A stretch of 45,000 bases of DNA from Cristatella mucedo (Eukaryota; Bryozoa; Phylactolaemata; Cristatellidae). A model generated the notes under the pieces. That model saw nothing but the letters and a program-made list of their open reading frames with translations, was not told the origin of the DNA and searched no databases. The position numbers and the translations under genes are program-made. The DNA lies in NCBI GenBank assembly GCA_009760855.2, contig WPIO01000038.1, positions 847,501 through 892,500 of the forward strand, written 5' to 3'. Of the stretch, positions 18,164 to 28,800 are shown in pieces; the first letter of the stretch is position 1, and every line of letters begins with the position of its first letter.

Positions 18164-21100
18164 ATGGACCGCGGCTGTATACCCGGCCACATTCTGGACG
18201 ACCTGTGCAGGTTTGTTCAGTTTACGTTCAATAAGAACATATTGGGTTGCTGATAGTAATCATTGCTAATGAAGTTTGGCGGTTGGAAGAAGCTCTTTTT
18301 TGACAGCCGACCTTGACGTCTGCGAAAGTCGTTGGCAGTCGCTGCCGTTTGGCCGAGGGTTTTCTGCACAAGTTATCAGAGGTTGTGGAAACGTATAATT
18401 GACCGTTCGCACAGTGGTAGAAGGAAGGGCAGACGACGGTAGACGAAGGGCAAAGGGCAAATTGTACATTTTAGCACCTCTTGATAACTTGACGTTTCGC
18501 TCGCTCGCTCTCGCGCTCTGCCCGCTTTGGAGTCGCAGACGCCAGCTGCGTGCGACAAGCAACGACCAGCGTCAACCGCCACGGCGGTGACCGCAGCCTG
18601 GCAGCTCCATATTGGTGACCTGGTCACCGGAATCCCCACAGACCGATCGTCGAGAGACGCGTGGAGGCGCGCGGGGCGGCTTTTTTTTACATCCACCACG
18701 CGATAGTGTCATAATGTATCTCCGTCTGTCATAAAGTCATAAAGACCACGTGGGTGTTACGCAGGAGAGTTTTGTATAGCGCACTCACAGCCTAAGCGGC
18801 TTTCGGTACGCATTCGGTACCCAACAGACTTTGTCTCACGCAACAAAGAGAAAGTGGGAAGCATAGCAGAGTCAGGAGAGCAGTCGAGGTAGTAAGTAGC
18901 ATGAAAGTAGCAGCTCAGGACCGCTGAAAAGGATGAGCCATAGTCGGCAGTAGTAGAACAGTTGTCGTTGCGTAAGAATTGTGGAAGCGAGTCCATTCCT
19001 TTTGCTGCCGACTCGTACGTATTCACTGCCGGCCACCAAACGCTACTACTCCGTTGTTTTTTTAAGGCTTCCTACTTCTACCTCCTCACTGGGCTGTGCT
19101 TCTAGTGTTTCTTTGCGGCCCGAGGTGAAGACTGTTGGCTGCGACTGTATGCGAACCGAAAGCTGCCCAGGCTTTCCTTGCGCTCTAGGAATATTTTCAA
19201 ATTAACCGCCGCTTACAGATTTCGCTGCTTATCTTAACTGCATAGTGAGATAGAAACTCCACGAGTGCTTGGGCTTGAGAAATCTGTCTGGCGTCCTCAT
19301 TGCTGGTCTTTATTGCTTTAATGCTCTATTGCTACTCACGTAAATGCGTTCGTGTGGGCGCCCCGTCAGCGATTTTATGACTAGTCGCCCGCGAGAGGTC
19401 GCTGTTTGGTCTCATTCATTGGCCTTGACCTGGGTATGCGTACGAGTGCCCTGCTGTACGTAATGTTCGCATGTCTTTGACTGCCATCGTCGTATGTGAC
19501 AGGTGAGGCCAATCAAAAGACAGGCTTCACCATCACCTCGGTTTTCGATACACCATGCGTCAAATACCCTCTCTTGCAACCTAGTCTTCATTGCCATACC
19601 CGCTCGTGCACTGAGCACGCATCATGCTCGGAGAAAACCCGTGCATTCGTGCATCTGACTCCACAAAGCCGTGGTGCGAAGCATGCGACTGGAGCCCCTG
19701 ACTATTCCGAGTCAGCTCTGTGTGTCCTCTCCTTAGATTCATCAGAGCTTCCTCCATGGTCCTCAGCCTCCTCGCGCTGTATCTCACGGTGTCGACACCC
19801 TCACTTAGGCTCAAGTGCTCATTCCTGCTTGGGCTCCACGTCACTGACCGTGCACGCAACCCTCTATTTTTGTAGCCGATTTGTCTTAAATGTTCCGGAT
19901 GAATACAAGCACGATCCGATTCGAATATTCTTCCAAGTGGAGCTGGCTCACTGGTTTTACCTGGATTACTATTGCGCTAACCAGGCTGAGCTGAAGCAAT
20001 GCAACATCAAGGAGTTCTCTGCTCAGCATATCCTTTCTGTGCCCGTGCACCGCATGCAGCGTCTTAGTTTAATTGCAGTAGAAGGCCAATTCGAGAGCTT
20101 TCAGCCGGATGCGATTGCCACCGGGGCAGGAATTCAGTTTGCAATAAGGCTAAGTAAAGTCTAATAATAATAATAATAATAATGCACTTGATAAAGCGCC
20201 CTCAGAGAACTTAATCTCTTTCTAGGCGCTTTACATTTGCTGCAAAGGGAAATGCAATTGAATGGTAAGTAAAATCATGCTTGAAAAACAAACAAAATGA
20301 ATTATATGGTTAGGGGTGACATGTACAGGGTCAGCATGCAGATGTGGTAGTGGCAGCATGCACAGTGTCGGCACGCATAAGCACACGAAGGACGAATCAC
20401 AGGGACCCACTAAGTGCTGTCCTAAATAGGTGTTTTTTAAGTTCCTTTTAAATGTGGTCAGGTCAGGGGATGTTCTGACGCAGGTCTAGTTTCGCTGGGT
20501 TCGAGCCCTGCAGCGCATGTAAAGCACCAGGATAGAGATTAAGGGGGAATGTCAAGAAAATGCCTATACAATTTGTCCGACAATCAATTATGTGTTTATG
20601 GTATCTTTCGAAAGACAAATATGTTAGAACTGGGATCGGAAGTCCTGACGACTTCCACGTGAAAGAAAAATCGGTTATGCCAACCACGTCTAACCCGGAT
20701 GCAAACCGGAAGCAACAACTCTACAAATTAAAAAATATACCGATCTCTGCATCATATGCGACTTGAATCCCAACTTGTCGAACCTTGATACATCGCTTTA
20801 GATGCTTGAAGCTTGTTGACGTGCATACTTGTGACTTTTATACAGTTTCATTTCCTGGGTTGCGGACATATAGAACGTCGGTTATGCTTTTAGATGATTT
20901 CGTCTTGGTCAGCATTTGAGCAGATTCAGGAGGCTCCTCAGACGGCCACTGCTAGCCGGACCTTTTGTGGCTGTCGTGATCGCCACCCAACTATTTGAAG
21001 CCGTCTCCTTTCGCGTCAGCTCTCTGGCGATATATCCGCTTGTGGTTTCACTTACATGCAAATGCAGGCACTCTTTTTGCAGAACTCGCCAGACATTAGG

Positions 21101-24100
21101 CAGCCTAGCCCGAAATTCTTTAACGATGCTTAACTTTGACCATGACCGATATCAATCGCAGATAGGGTGTGAGTCATAACCTCTTCTAACGAGATTTAAT
21201 TGAGGGGTACGCAGCCCCACCAGCCACCCTCCACCTACAACAGATCCCATAGCTGCACTGGGCACACTCAGGGCTTGCATTGCTTGCTGGCAGCAGCTCG
21301 GCTTGCGTAGCCTAGCTGGGAGCTCTTGGCCTGGCTGAGAGCGGCTGCACTCTCCCAGCCCGTTCGACTCCTTGACTGCCCGCTGTACTTTTTCGTCATT
21401 GCCCGTCGCTGAAGGAGAGAGCCGATGGCGTGGACGCCATGCTGCAGGAGTGGAAGGCCTACAAGCAGCACGTGCCCACGTACGGAGCCGTGCTGCTTGA
21501 CCCTCTGCTCGAGCAGGTGAGTGTCGGCGGCGCAGCGCAGTGGCTCTGCCGTTTGCTCGATCCCACAGCTGTGCGCGCGTGCGTGCACTCTAGCCACCAT
21601 TTGCGCTAGCCCGCTGCCACGGCAGAAGGAGAGGGCGCACACTGCGTCAGCCGGGCAGCAGGTCTCAGCGGAAATCCCCTTCCTCTCGTATCGGCCGCGC
21701 TCAGATGACCGGGCGCGTGCTGCTGCCGCTCGTGCTGTAGTGCTTGCTCGTGCAAGGCTTCTACTCGAAGAACACCTGGGGCTTTCCCAAGGGAAAGGTC
21801 AACGAAGGCGAGGCTGCTGACGATTGCGCCGTCCGCGAGGTGAGCCGCTGCAGCAGCATGAGGTCATGTGCTGCCCCGTCGCCGAGCGCCGAGGGGCAGC
21901 TCGCTCGAATCGCTGTGGGTGGAGTTCGGCCGCTCGGGCTGGCACCTCACTCCGGTAGTAGTGAGGCCTTTCGCTCTGAAGGAGTCGCTCGCCGCTGCCG
22001 GAGCTGTCGTCACGGCACTAGGATCGTGGCGCGATTTGGTTGACTTTTTCGGACTCGTCTTGTCGCTCTGCAGGTTATCGAGGAGACCGGCTTCGACATT
22101 CGAGACCTGTTCCGTCCCGAGGACTACATCGAGTACTATCTGCAGGAGCAGCTCTCGAGACTGTACATCGTGCCTGGTGTGCCCCTCGACACCGTCTTTG
22201 AGCCGCAAACGCGAAATGAGATTCGGGTATGAGCCTCCTCCCAGTGGCTTCGTGCCACCTGCTTGTCGGGGGGGGGGGGGGGGCAGGCGTTGGGCAGGTA
22301 TGGACAGTGCTCATTTCATTCGTCATCGTGATTGTCGTTGGTCGAAGCCTTGCTTTCTTCTAGAGGCTGCCTGTAACTGCAGCGAGCAGCTGCTCTGTGT
22401 CGGCCTCTCTGCAAGGGCTGCTTGCCCGAGTTATGCCTTTACACTGGGGTCGCTCAAACAACCAGACAACCGGTGTCATCTTGCGCTCGGGCTTTTTGCC
22501 ACGATCGATCTCGCACACTCGACCGAACACGTGTGGGCAAATCTGGGCCCACAGCCCAGACTTGGCTGGTTGGGTTGGTCCGAGGTTAGCTGGAGGGGGA
22601 ATGGAAAGCTGCTGGTTTTTCGAGCATCGATTTCGACAGCTGCGCAAGCAAGTCGTAAAACTGTTTGCATACTTTACGCGAGATTTTCTCTGCCTTGGCT
22701 TTTCGCTAAACCAATCTCTGCCATGCAGACCGGGCCATGCTCTCGACAGCATGTCTTTCGTCAGGTTGGGCTTCCGAATGTAACTTCCAGATCATCTTTA
22801 TCTCAAGATTGCAGTTTTCACCGAGGGTTCGGTCTTGACGTGGCTTGCAGCTACTGTGAGCCGTCGGGTTTAAAGTGGCATGCTGGGAGGCTGCGTGAGT
22901 GCGTGCCTTGTCTGTGTCGGTCGGTGCTGTGCATACTGAGGCTGGCCTACGCTTCACTTGTCCTACGTGGACTTGCCCCATTGAGCCTCGCAATCCGGGT
23001 GTCTTAATTAGAGGAGCCTCTTATAATGCAGAAGATGCAGTGGTTTTCCGTCGACCAGCTGCCGTCAAACAAAAGAGACGTCGGAAGTAAGGATGCGACC
23101 GGCTTTTCTCCGAACAATTTCTTCATGGTCATGCCGTTTGTAAAGTAAGCATGCAGCAGTGCCAGTGTTTATCGGCTCTGTCCGTTGCGAAATCGAAACT
23201 GCTTTGCAGCCGCTGCTTTGAGAGTGCACACGCACACAAGAGCACACTTTCGGAATGGGCACGTTTTTCCAGCTCTGTCCTCTGCGACCGCCATCGATGT
23301 TGAGTATTTCGGGGTATCCTAGTCAACCACCGGGTAGCACAAACAGGCCCGCGAGAGTGCATGTAGGTTTCGTTGGGCAACCGTGCAGTGCAGGTTGCTG
23401 TGCGAGGTCATTTACTGCGTCATCAGCAGCCCACCAAAGCCACGCCACATCTATCATATAGTAGCCCTGAAGGAACATCTAAATCCCTTTCTGGACCTTT
23501 AACTGAAGCTGGCAAGGAAGTATGTCAATTGGTTAGTGATAGCATGCACTGTAAGCAAGCTCAAGTACACACTGGACGATTCACTCTAGTATTTATAAGA
23601 AAATGCTGCTAGAAGCATGTGGGTTTTTATTTTCTTTTCAAAGGTCAAATCAGAGGATGTTGCTGCCGTCAGTTGGTTGTGAGTTCCAGGAGCATGCTAC
23701 CAAAGGCCTGGTCTCCAAAGGCTTGAGGTTGGTTATTAACGACACGATGTGCGTTTCAGCATAAAGATACAAATTAACCTCACAATTTTACCTTTGCTCC
23801 GCGATAAAACTTTTAGCATTTACCTGCCGAGGAACCATAGCACATCAGTACTGCAATTTTGAGGCATAGCCAAACGACTTGAGTCCAACGAGCAGGTGCT
23901 ACGATGCCTGTCCTGATTGAATGGAGGTGTTTAGAATGGTTTCGCCGGCGAAAGATGATGAAGGACCTAAAAGTGAGTGACACCTTTTGAAGTCGATACA
24001 ATTCTAGATGGAGAGTCAGCACAGGTCGGGGAGCACTTGAAAAGCACCAATCGTCGAGAAGCTGCAGCTTGGCAGTGCGCACCCGAATTTATCACAACCT

Positions 24101-25748
24101 CCTCTCTCCTCTCACCCTGTGGCAGCAGCCCACGCCTGGGCAGCTAGGGCCGGTAGTTCGTAGTCATGTCTAAACATAGCAGCAAAGGGCCACCAGAGTG
24201 CTCATTGGCGCTAGCCTACAGCGAACCCAACTCGATCTTGGCCGATATGCGACTACAAAGGCAGTCGATCTACTCTTGGTACAGTTATCACCTTAAGCTT
24301 TTAATGTTACACGCCGCACAGGCTGACGGGCTGCTTCCTTCCTTTCTCGGTCATACACCCAAGAGCTATTTATTCGTCAGTTACTCAGGAGTCACGAGAC
24401 CCATGCGCATGCTTTTGGCAACATGGCCTAAGACCAACCGAGCTGTAAACCAGCTAAGCTGGAAATCCACTATGCGGCTAGGCAGCCATGGATGAGGAGC
24501 GTGTGGGCAGAGCGTCGTCGGATGAGGCAGCCATGCAGACCGGCTCCAGCAGGTGACTCGCGATCGCCTTGCACTCAGGCATGACGTCACGACGTGCAGA
24601 CGACATTCAGTGGCCTTGCTTGCAGCTTCGGTGGCTGCGTTTGCTTACCAATCGCCTGCCCCCCCCAGATCGCCAGCGCTCTGCCGGGAGTGCATGCTGC
24701 CGACGAAGTGCTCCGCCGACGAAGTAGACAAAATCGAGATGCAGCAAACCAGATGCAGCCCTTTTTCATTATTTTGAAGGGACTTGAAAAAGTGGATAGC
24801 TCGCAGAAAGCAGTCGCTGAAAGCGTCCGACGACGCCACCGCAGCGACGGTCGCTGCCAGCAGCAGTGGCGGCGCTACGAAGGTGCCGCGCAGGGAGAGG
24901 AGCCACAAGGAGCTGGCGGCGCTGCAGCAGCAGCAGCAGGCCACTGCCGCATCGACACCCACTGGCGGCGGCGCTGCTCAGTCGCCGACGAGGCTGCGTC
25001 CGCTGGCGGCCAGCGAGAAGCAGCGGCAGCGGCAGTACTTCGACGAGCAGAGTCAGCTCCAGTGCAAGGAGCTGCTCGATATTCGCGAGGCCGCATCTTC
25101 CTCCACCTCCTCCTTGGGCAAAGCGCAGCAGCAGCAGCGAGGTGCCGCCGGGTCGAGAAAAGAGCCCGAGGTGCGAGGAGCTCATTCCAAGGACGGCTCG
25201 TCGTCGTCTCGAAAGCCCTACGCCGTGCTGGTAAGAGCCTTGGCGCCCTCGATCGCTCGCTCCGGCTGCGACTGCGGGCGCCGGAGCCAGCCAGTGCCGC
25301 TCCAGCCTGCAATGGGGCTGGGCGACGCCAGCCCCATTGCAGGCTGAAGCGGCAGCTCCGCTGACAGGCGACCCGTGCCCCAGCGCTGACAGGCGGCCGC
25401 CTATTCTTTGGCAGCAGAAAGACACACTCGCGGCCAGCAAGGCCGGCAGGAAGTCGCTCGTCGCCGATTCGGCAGCAGGTAGCCGCTTGCAGCTGAGTGC
25501 ATCCTCCCGCTTTTGCCGCCGCCACGCCCCCACAGGCAGCGCGAGCTGAGCTGCTGCCTGTGGCGCGACTCGGAGCGTTCGCTTGACGCCGTTCACTCTG
25601 TCGTTTCTGCCTGCCAGCAGCTGCTGCCCCGCCAAGAGCGGCGAGGTCGACCGGCTCGCCTCCTGTTCCGAAGCTCAACACGGCGGCGTTCTTCTCCAAG
25701 ACGTGGGCCACCTTCAAGCTGGACTACGACGACATCCTGTACATCTAG
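18164..25748 (+). CDS. DCP2: mRNA-decapping enzyme 2 (Dcp2), 9 exons, complete
   Basis: Dcp2 is the Nudix hydrolase that removes the m7G cap from mRNA in cytoplasmic P bodies. Exons: 18164-18210, 19876-20060, 21422-21516, 21741-21839, 22074-22226, 23032-23144, 24780-25230, 25418-25478, 25621-25748, giving 443 residues (human 420). Exon 1 reads [16 protein letters not shown] and joins to [10 protein letters not shown] (human IPGSVLDDLCSRFILHIP). The N-terminal Dcp1-binding domain has [14 protein letters not shown]. The Nudix box spans exons 4-5: G127, E133, then REVIEETGF with E145 and E146 as metal ligands. Box B follows ([23 protein letters not shown]). Exon 7 is Ser/Gln/Ala-rich and disordered. 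The last residues, [19 protein letters not shown], match the conserved short motif at the human C-terminus (FLSFKFDHNAIMKILDL). Only the exon 2/3 joint is uncertain: 20060/21422 uses a poor donor (GTCTTA), while 20077/21415 would add eight residues. Confidence 0.95.
18211..19875 (+). other. DCP2 intron 1
   Basis: The donor is GTTTGT after CTGTGCAG, and the acceptor is CTATTTTTGTAG. It holds a LINE-beta 3' fragment (about 18712-19000, - strand) and a short inverted scrap of the same element near 19126-19185. Nothing else is recognised. Confidence 0.8.
18712..19000 (-). mobile_element. LINE-beta 3' end
   Basis: On the - strand it translates through [19 protein letters not shown], which matches the 31615-31930 copy, and then runs into the family's 3' UTR. 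The 3' terminus carries a short stem (CCACGTGGT-like) and ends near TATCTCCGTCTGTCATAAAG on the + strand. It is truncated at its 5' end and non-functional. Confidence 0.75.
20163..20492 (-). mobile_element. LINE-alpha 3' end in DCP2 intron 2
   Basis: It starts on + with (AAT)n, then the double hairpin: outer arms AAAGCGCC (20193-20200) and GGCGCTTT (20225-20232), inner arms AGAGA (20204-20208) and TCTCT (20215-20219). It continues through the 3' UTR to CTGACGCAGGTC. It is nearly identical to the ends at 32530 and 40720, so it belongs to a younger subfamily. It begins about 100 bases after DCP2 exon 2. Confidence 0.9.
20493..20550 (+). mobile_element. SINE-A fragment
   Basis: Box B GGGTTCGAGCCCTGC, then GCATGTAAAGCACC and GGATAGAGATTAAG. 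The head and the end of the tail are missing. It abuts the LINE-alpha fragment. Confidence 0.65.
20550..21414 (+). other. Remainder of DCP2 intron 2
   Basis: No exon or known repeat is recognised between the SINE-A fragment and DCP2 exon 3. Confidence 0.5.
22268..22283. repeat. Poly-G run
   Basis: 16 consecutive G residues in DCP2 intron 5, 42 bases after exon 5. The run length may be an assembly artefact. Confidence 0.95.
23145..24779 (+). other. DCP2 intron 6
   Basis: The donor is GTAAGC and the acceptor is TTTTTCATTATTTTGAAG. The codon split AA|G restores [12 protein letters not shown]. It holds a decayed LINE-alpha piece at about 23640-24060; the rest is unassigned. Confidence 0.85.
23640..24060 (-). 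mobile_element. LINE-alpha C-terminal fragment, decayed
   Basis: Words shared with the 32800-33060 copy in the same order: GAGTTCCAGG, GGTCTCCAAAGG, TTGAGGTT, GGTGCTACGATGCCTG and AAGGACCTAAAAGTGAGTG. The copy is broken by unrelated sequence and has no tail. Confidence 0.7.
25295..25354. repeat. 27-bp near-perfect inverted repeat in DCP2 intron 7
   Basis: Left arm 25295-25321, loop GCGACG (25322-25327), right arm 25328-25354. The inner 17 bp are perfect (GCCTGCAATGGGGCTGG), and the outer 10 bp have one mismatch. It sits in the 187-base intron 25231-25417, about 64 bases after the donor. The RNA of either strand would fold into one stable hairpin. Confidence 0.95.
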
Positions 25749-25845
25749 CAGTGGCAGCGAGGCAGCAGAGGGGTGTTTGCCTGAAGTGGCGGCCGAGGCA
25801 GCCGCTGCTGCCGGTCTTAACGAGTGATAGAGGGCACCCGCATTG
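25749..25845. other. DCP2-CDK10 convergent intergenic gap
   Basis: Only 97 bases separate the two stop codons, and no AATAAA is seen inside on either strand. On the - strand the first canonical signal I find is at 24369-24374, in DCP2 intron 6. The 3' UTRs very probably overlap. Confidence 0.75.
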
Positions 25846-28800
25846 CTACATTGGCCTAATTTCTCCTCGACAGCTGAAACGGAAACACGAGTGCCTTGCG
25901 ATTGGCACTCTGGCAAGAAGGCAGGCGAGTCCTCGTGTCGGGCGGCGGCCAATCGATGGGCGCCGGAGCAGCTGCTCGATGTACCTTGTGAGCCGAGCCC
26001 GGAGCCGAGAAGGCGCTGCCGCCGTCCAGCTGCTGTGGCCGCTTGGCGCTATTCTGCTTTGATCTGAAAGCAGTGAGAGATGCTCGCCTGTCGAGCCCCG
26101 ACCGATCACGTGACCCACATCGTGGCCAGCAGCGGACGCATTGAAGCTGGATCTGGACAGGCTGCTGCCGCCGCCGCGACGCCCCGAGACGACTGCAAGT
26201 GCCGCTGCACCGTACTCGCCACGCCTCCCGCTATCAGCAGCAGCCGAATGCGCAAGAGCAGCACCGCCTGAGGACTGCTGCTGCTGCGCTCCTGTCGCCG
26301 CTGCCCGGCTCCTGTTCCTGTGTTCCGGGAACGATGGCATCATGCTCGGGTCGCAAGCTGCAACATACGGGGGCCGATGCTGTGGAAGCGGCAGCAGGAC
26401 GCAGCCGCTTCTGCTGAACATCTCTGAGTGCAACTAGCGGCTTCTCGTATACTCACGCAGTGGATGCTCCCGGAAGTACGAGCTGTCCAAACAGTCGGCA
26501 GCCGTTGCCCTGCAGTAGGCAAGGAAACGCCTCGTGGCAAGCGGCGCTTGCAATGGGAGGGGGCCAATCCAATGGGTTTCTTCTTCGAATGGTAAATTGC
26601 ACCAAGATCTGGCGAGCTCACCTCTTTTTCGGATCGTACATGAACACGTAGTTCAGCAGCCGTATGCCTGCGTCAGACAGCCACGGGAATGTTTGCCGAA
26701 GGCTGTTGAAGCTATAAATATATTATAGCGGCTGGAGAGTGACCAGCGTTTTGGTGCACAGAGGGATGCTATAGCAGAGGGGTGGGGGGGCATTTTTCGC
26801 CGATATGGACTTGCTGATGCGTGTGCGGCCCACGTGCACACACGGGCGTAGTCGGGCACATGGACCGAGTCACTTTGCGCCGGTTAGGGCTTCGCGTGAT
26901 TCCATTCCAGTCAGTTAAACAGCCAGCTCAACGTGTAATCACCTTTAATTTACTTGCGTTCGGCTTAGCGAAGAAGACTGCTATTGAAAATTTACGCCCG
27001 AGATCACAATGGCACTGCGAATGCAGTTATGCATGCCCTTAATCATCGCCTAGGCACTTAGCACTGGCTGAAAAGGAAGCAGATGAGACACAGATTGGTT
27101 GTGCCCCTTGGCACTCACTTTTACATGCCTGGTTCACATGCTGCATGCTCTTAAGAAATGTAACATGGCAACGTCGGTTACACTTCGAGCTGTATTATAA
27201 AGAAGAGAGATCGCCCGGCTGAGTGTGTGCACGCATGAGGCAGCTAACTGAAAGTGGCGGTGCGTACTGGGGACGAGGCCCAAGCCTGGGCAAGACAGAG
27301 CCACTGGAGCTGGCGCAACTCTGCTGCTGAGTGCGCACACGAAAGTAAGTCACCAATACAGTTTCCCATCCCCGCCAAGTTCAGACGACGGTAGCCTCGT
27401 CACATAATGCCGAGAACACGAGACACCGTCCAGTCCAGGAGCACCTCCCGGAAGTACTCCCCTTGGGCAGCTCTGCTAATAGTGCCGGCCGGCCACTGCC
27501 GTGCGATCTCACCACAACAGCTTACCGGGTCGTCTGCTTGAGCCCGACCATTCGGACCTGGCTACCAGTGGGGGAGGGAAGGGGCTGGCCTCACTCATAT
27601 TGAGACATTCCGGTAATGACCAAGAGATTCGCCAAAGTAAAACATCAAGAGAGGGGTCAGAGTCTCTGGGCCCAGTCTCTTCTCTTCTTCACTGGTGGAA
27701 AAAGTACACAGCAACCCTGCACCGCTCCAGGCCCCTGATGCAATAACTGAGCAAATTGGCCGAACTAGATGGAGAACTCTGATCGGCTGATTAAGCAGCG
27801 TAATTTTATGTACACTGCCCTCGAAAAGTTTCTACCCACTTGGTCCATCTCGATTGAGTTCGGTTATTGCTAATGTCTCGAGTAAGTCATTGTGCTACAC
27901 TCATTGTTAAATCGTAACTCTCCCGTCAATACAATTTTTGCCCCGGTCACAGTCTACTAAATACGATTGGCTTACTAAGTAACTGCATTTGCCGGCTACA
28001 GCAGGAGTCAGTGGCTCCCATGTAAACAGATGGGCAGCGGTGATCACGTGACTACAACAGCCCACGTGACCGCGACAGCCCTCGGAGGCTATCCAGCAGA
28101 ATCAATTTTTGACATGCTTCGTCACCGACGATGCCTCGGCCAATGATGAGCTAAGACACGGATGTCTCCTTGACCTGTTGGAGCTAGGCCTCGCCATACT
28201 GATGCATGTGCAAATACATGACCACAACATGCCGCCAGTTGCACAGCTTTCAGTACGTATAAGAGTGGTTTTTATGTCGCTCCACCGAGATGGCAATTCA
28301 AACGGAGAAAAATCGCGAGGAGGCTTCATATATCAGAGGGCACTGTTTGGATCACTATTAGGAACAGAAACATCTGGACTATGGGTAGCCGAGCTGGTTT
28401 GGTCTAGTGGTTAAGGTGCTCGCCCCGACCAAAGTCTGACTGAGGTCGTGGGCTCGAGTCCCGAGGCATATGTGAAGCGCCTGAATAGAGATTAAGTTCT
28501 CTTGGGGCACTATATAAATGAAATATATTTATTAGCACAGAAGTGCTGCCCGCTAGGATCGCCCTAGAGTAATCTCTCAAGAGGGATGATCGGCTAGTCA
28601 AAAGCATGGCTCTCTGAAGGACAGACACTGCTAAAATGCAATACCAGAGTCTCTGCCGAGTTACCAGAATGGTCGGCCAAAATACCGCAAGTAGATGGCT
28701 TAATGGACATGGACTGAACTCGTCGGCTGCTAAGTGTCAGCCATTGTTGACTGTGCAGCACAAACAAAGCAAGGCTAGATTTCGCACACACATACACTGG

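Noticed and set aside
19496-20164. A 222-codon + frame containing DCP2 exon 2
   Set aside because: Only the part from 19876 matches Dcp2. The upstream part is intron 1 that happens to stay open; the true start is the short exon at 18164-18210.
20163-20260. CRISPR-like regularly spaced repeats
   Set aside because: The recurring words are dispersed LINE/SINE ends and AAT microsatellites, not an array. The genes are plainly eukaryotic.
21868-23007. A 379-codon + frame across DCP2 introns 4-6
   Set aside because: It overlaps DCP2 exon 5 in another frame, crosses a G run and matches no family. The DCP2 exons account for the coding signal.
24594-25364. Overlapping frames on both strands around DCP2 exon 7
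   Set aside because: They are shadows of the Ser/Gln/Ala-rich exon in other frames. Only the frame continuing [13 protein letters not shown] fits Dcp2.
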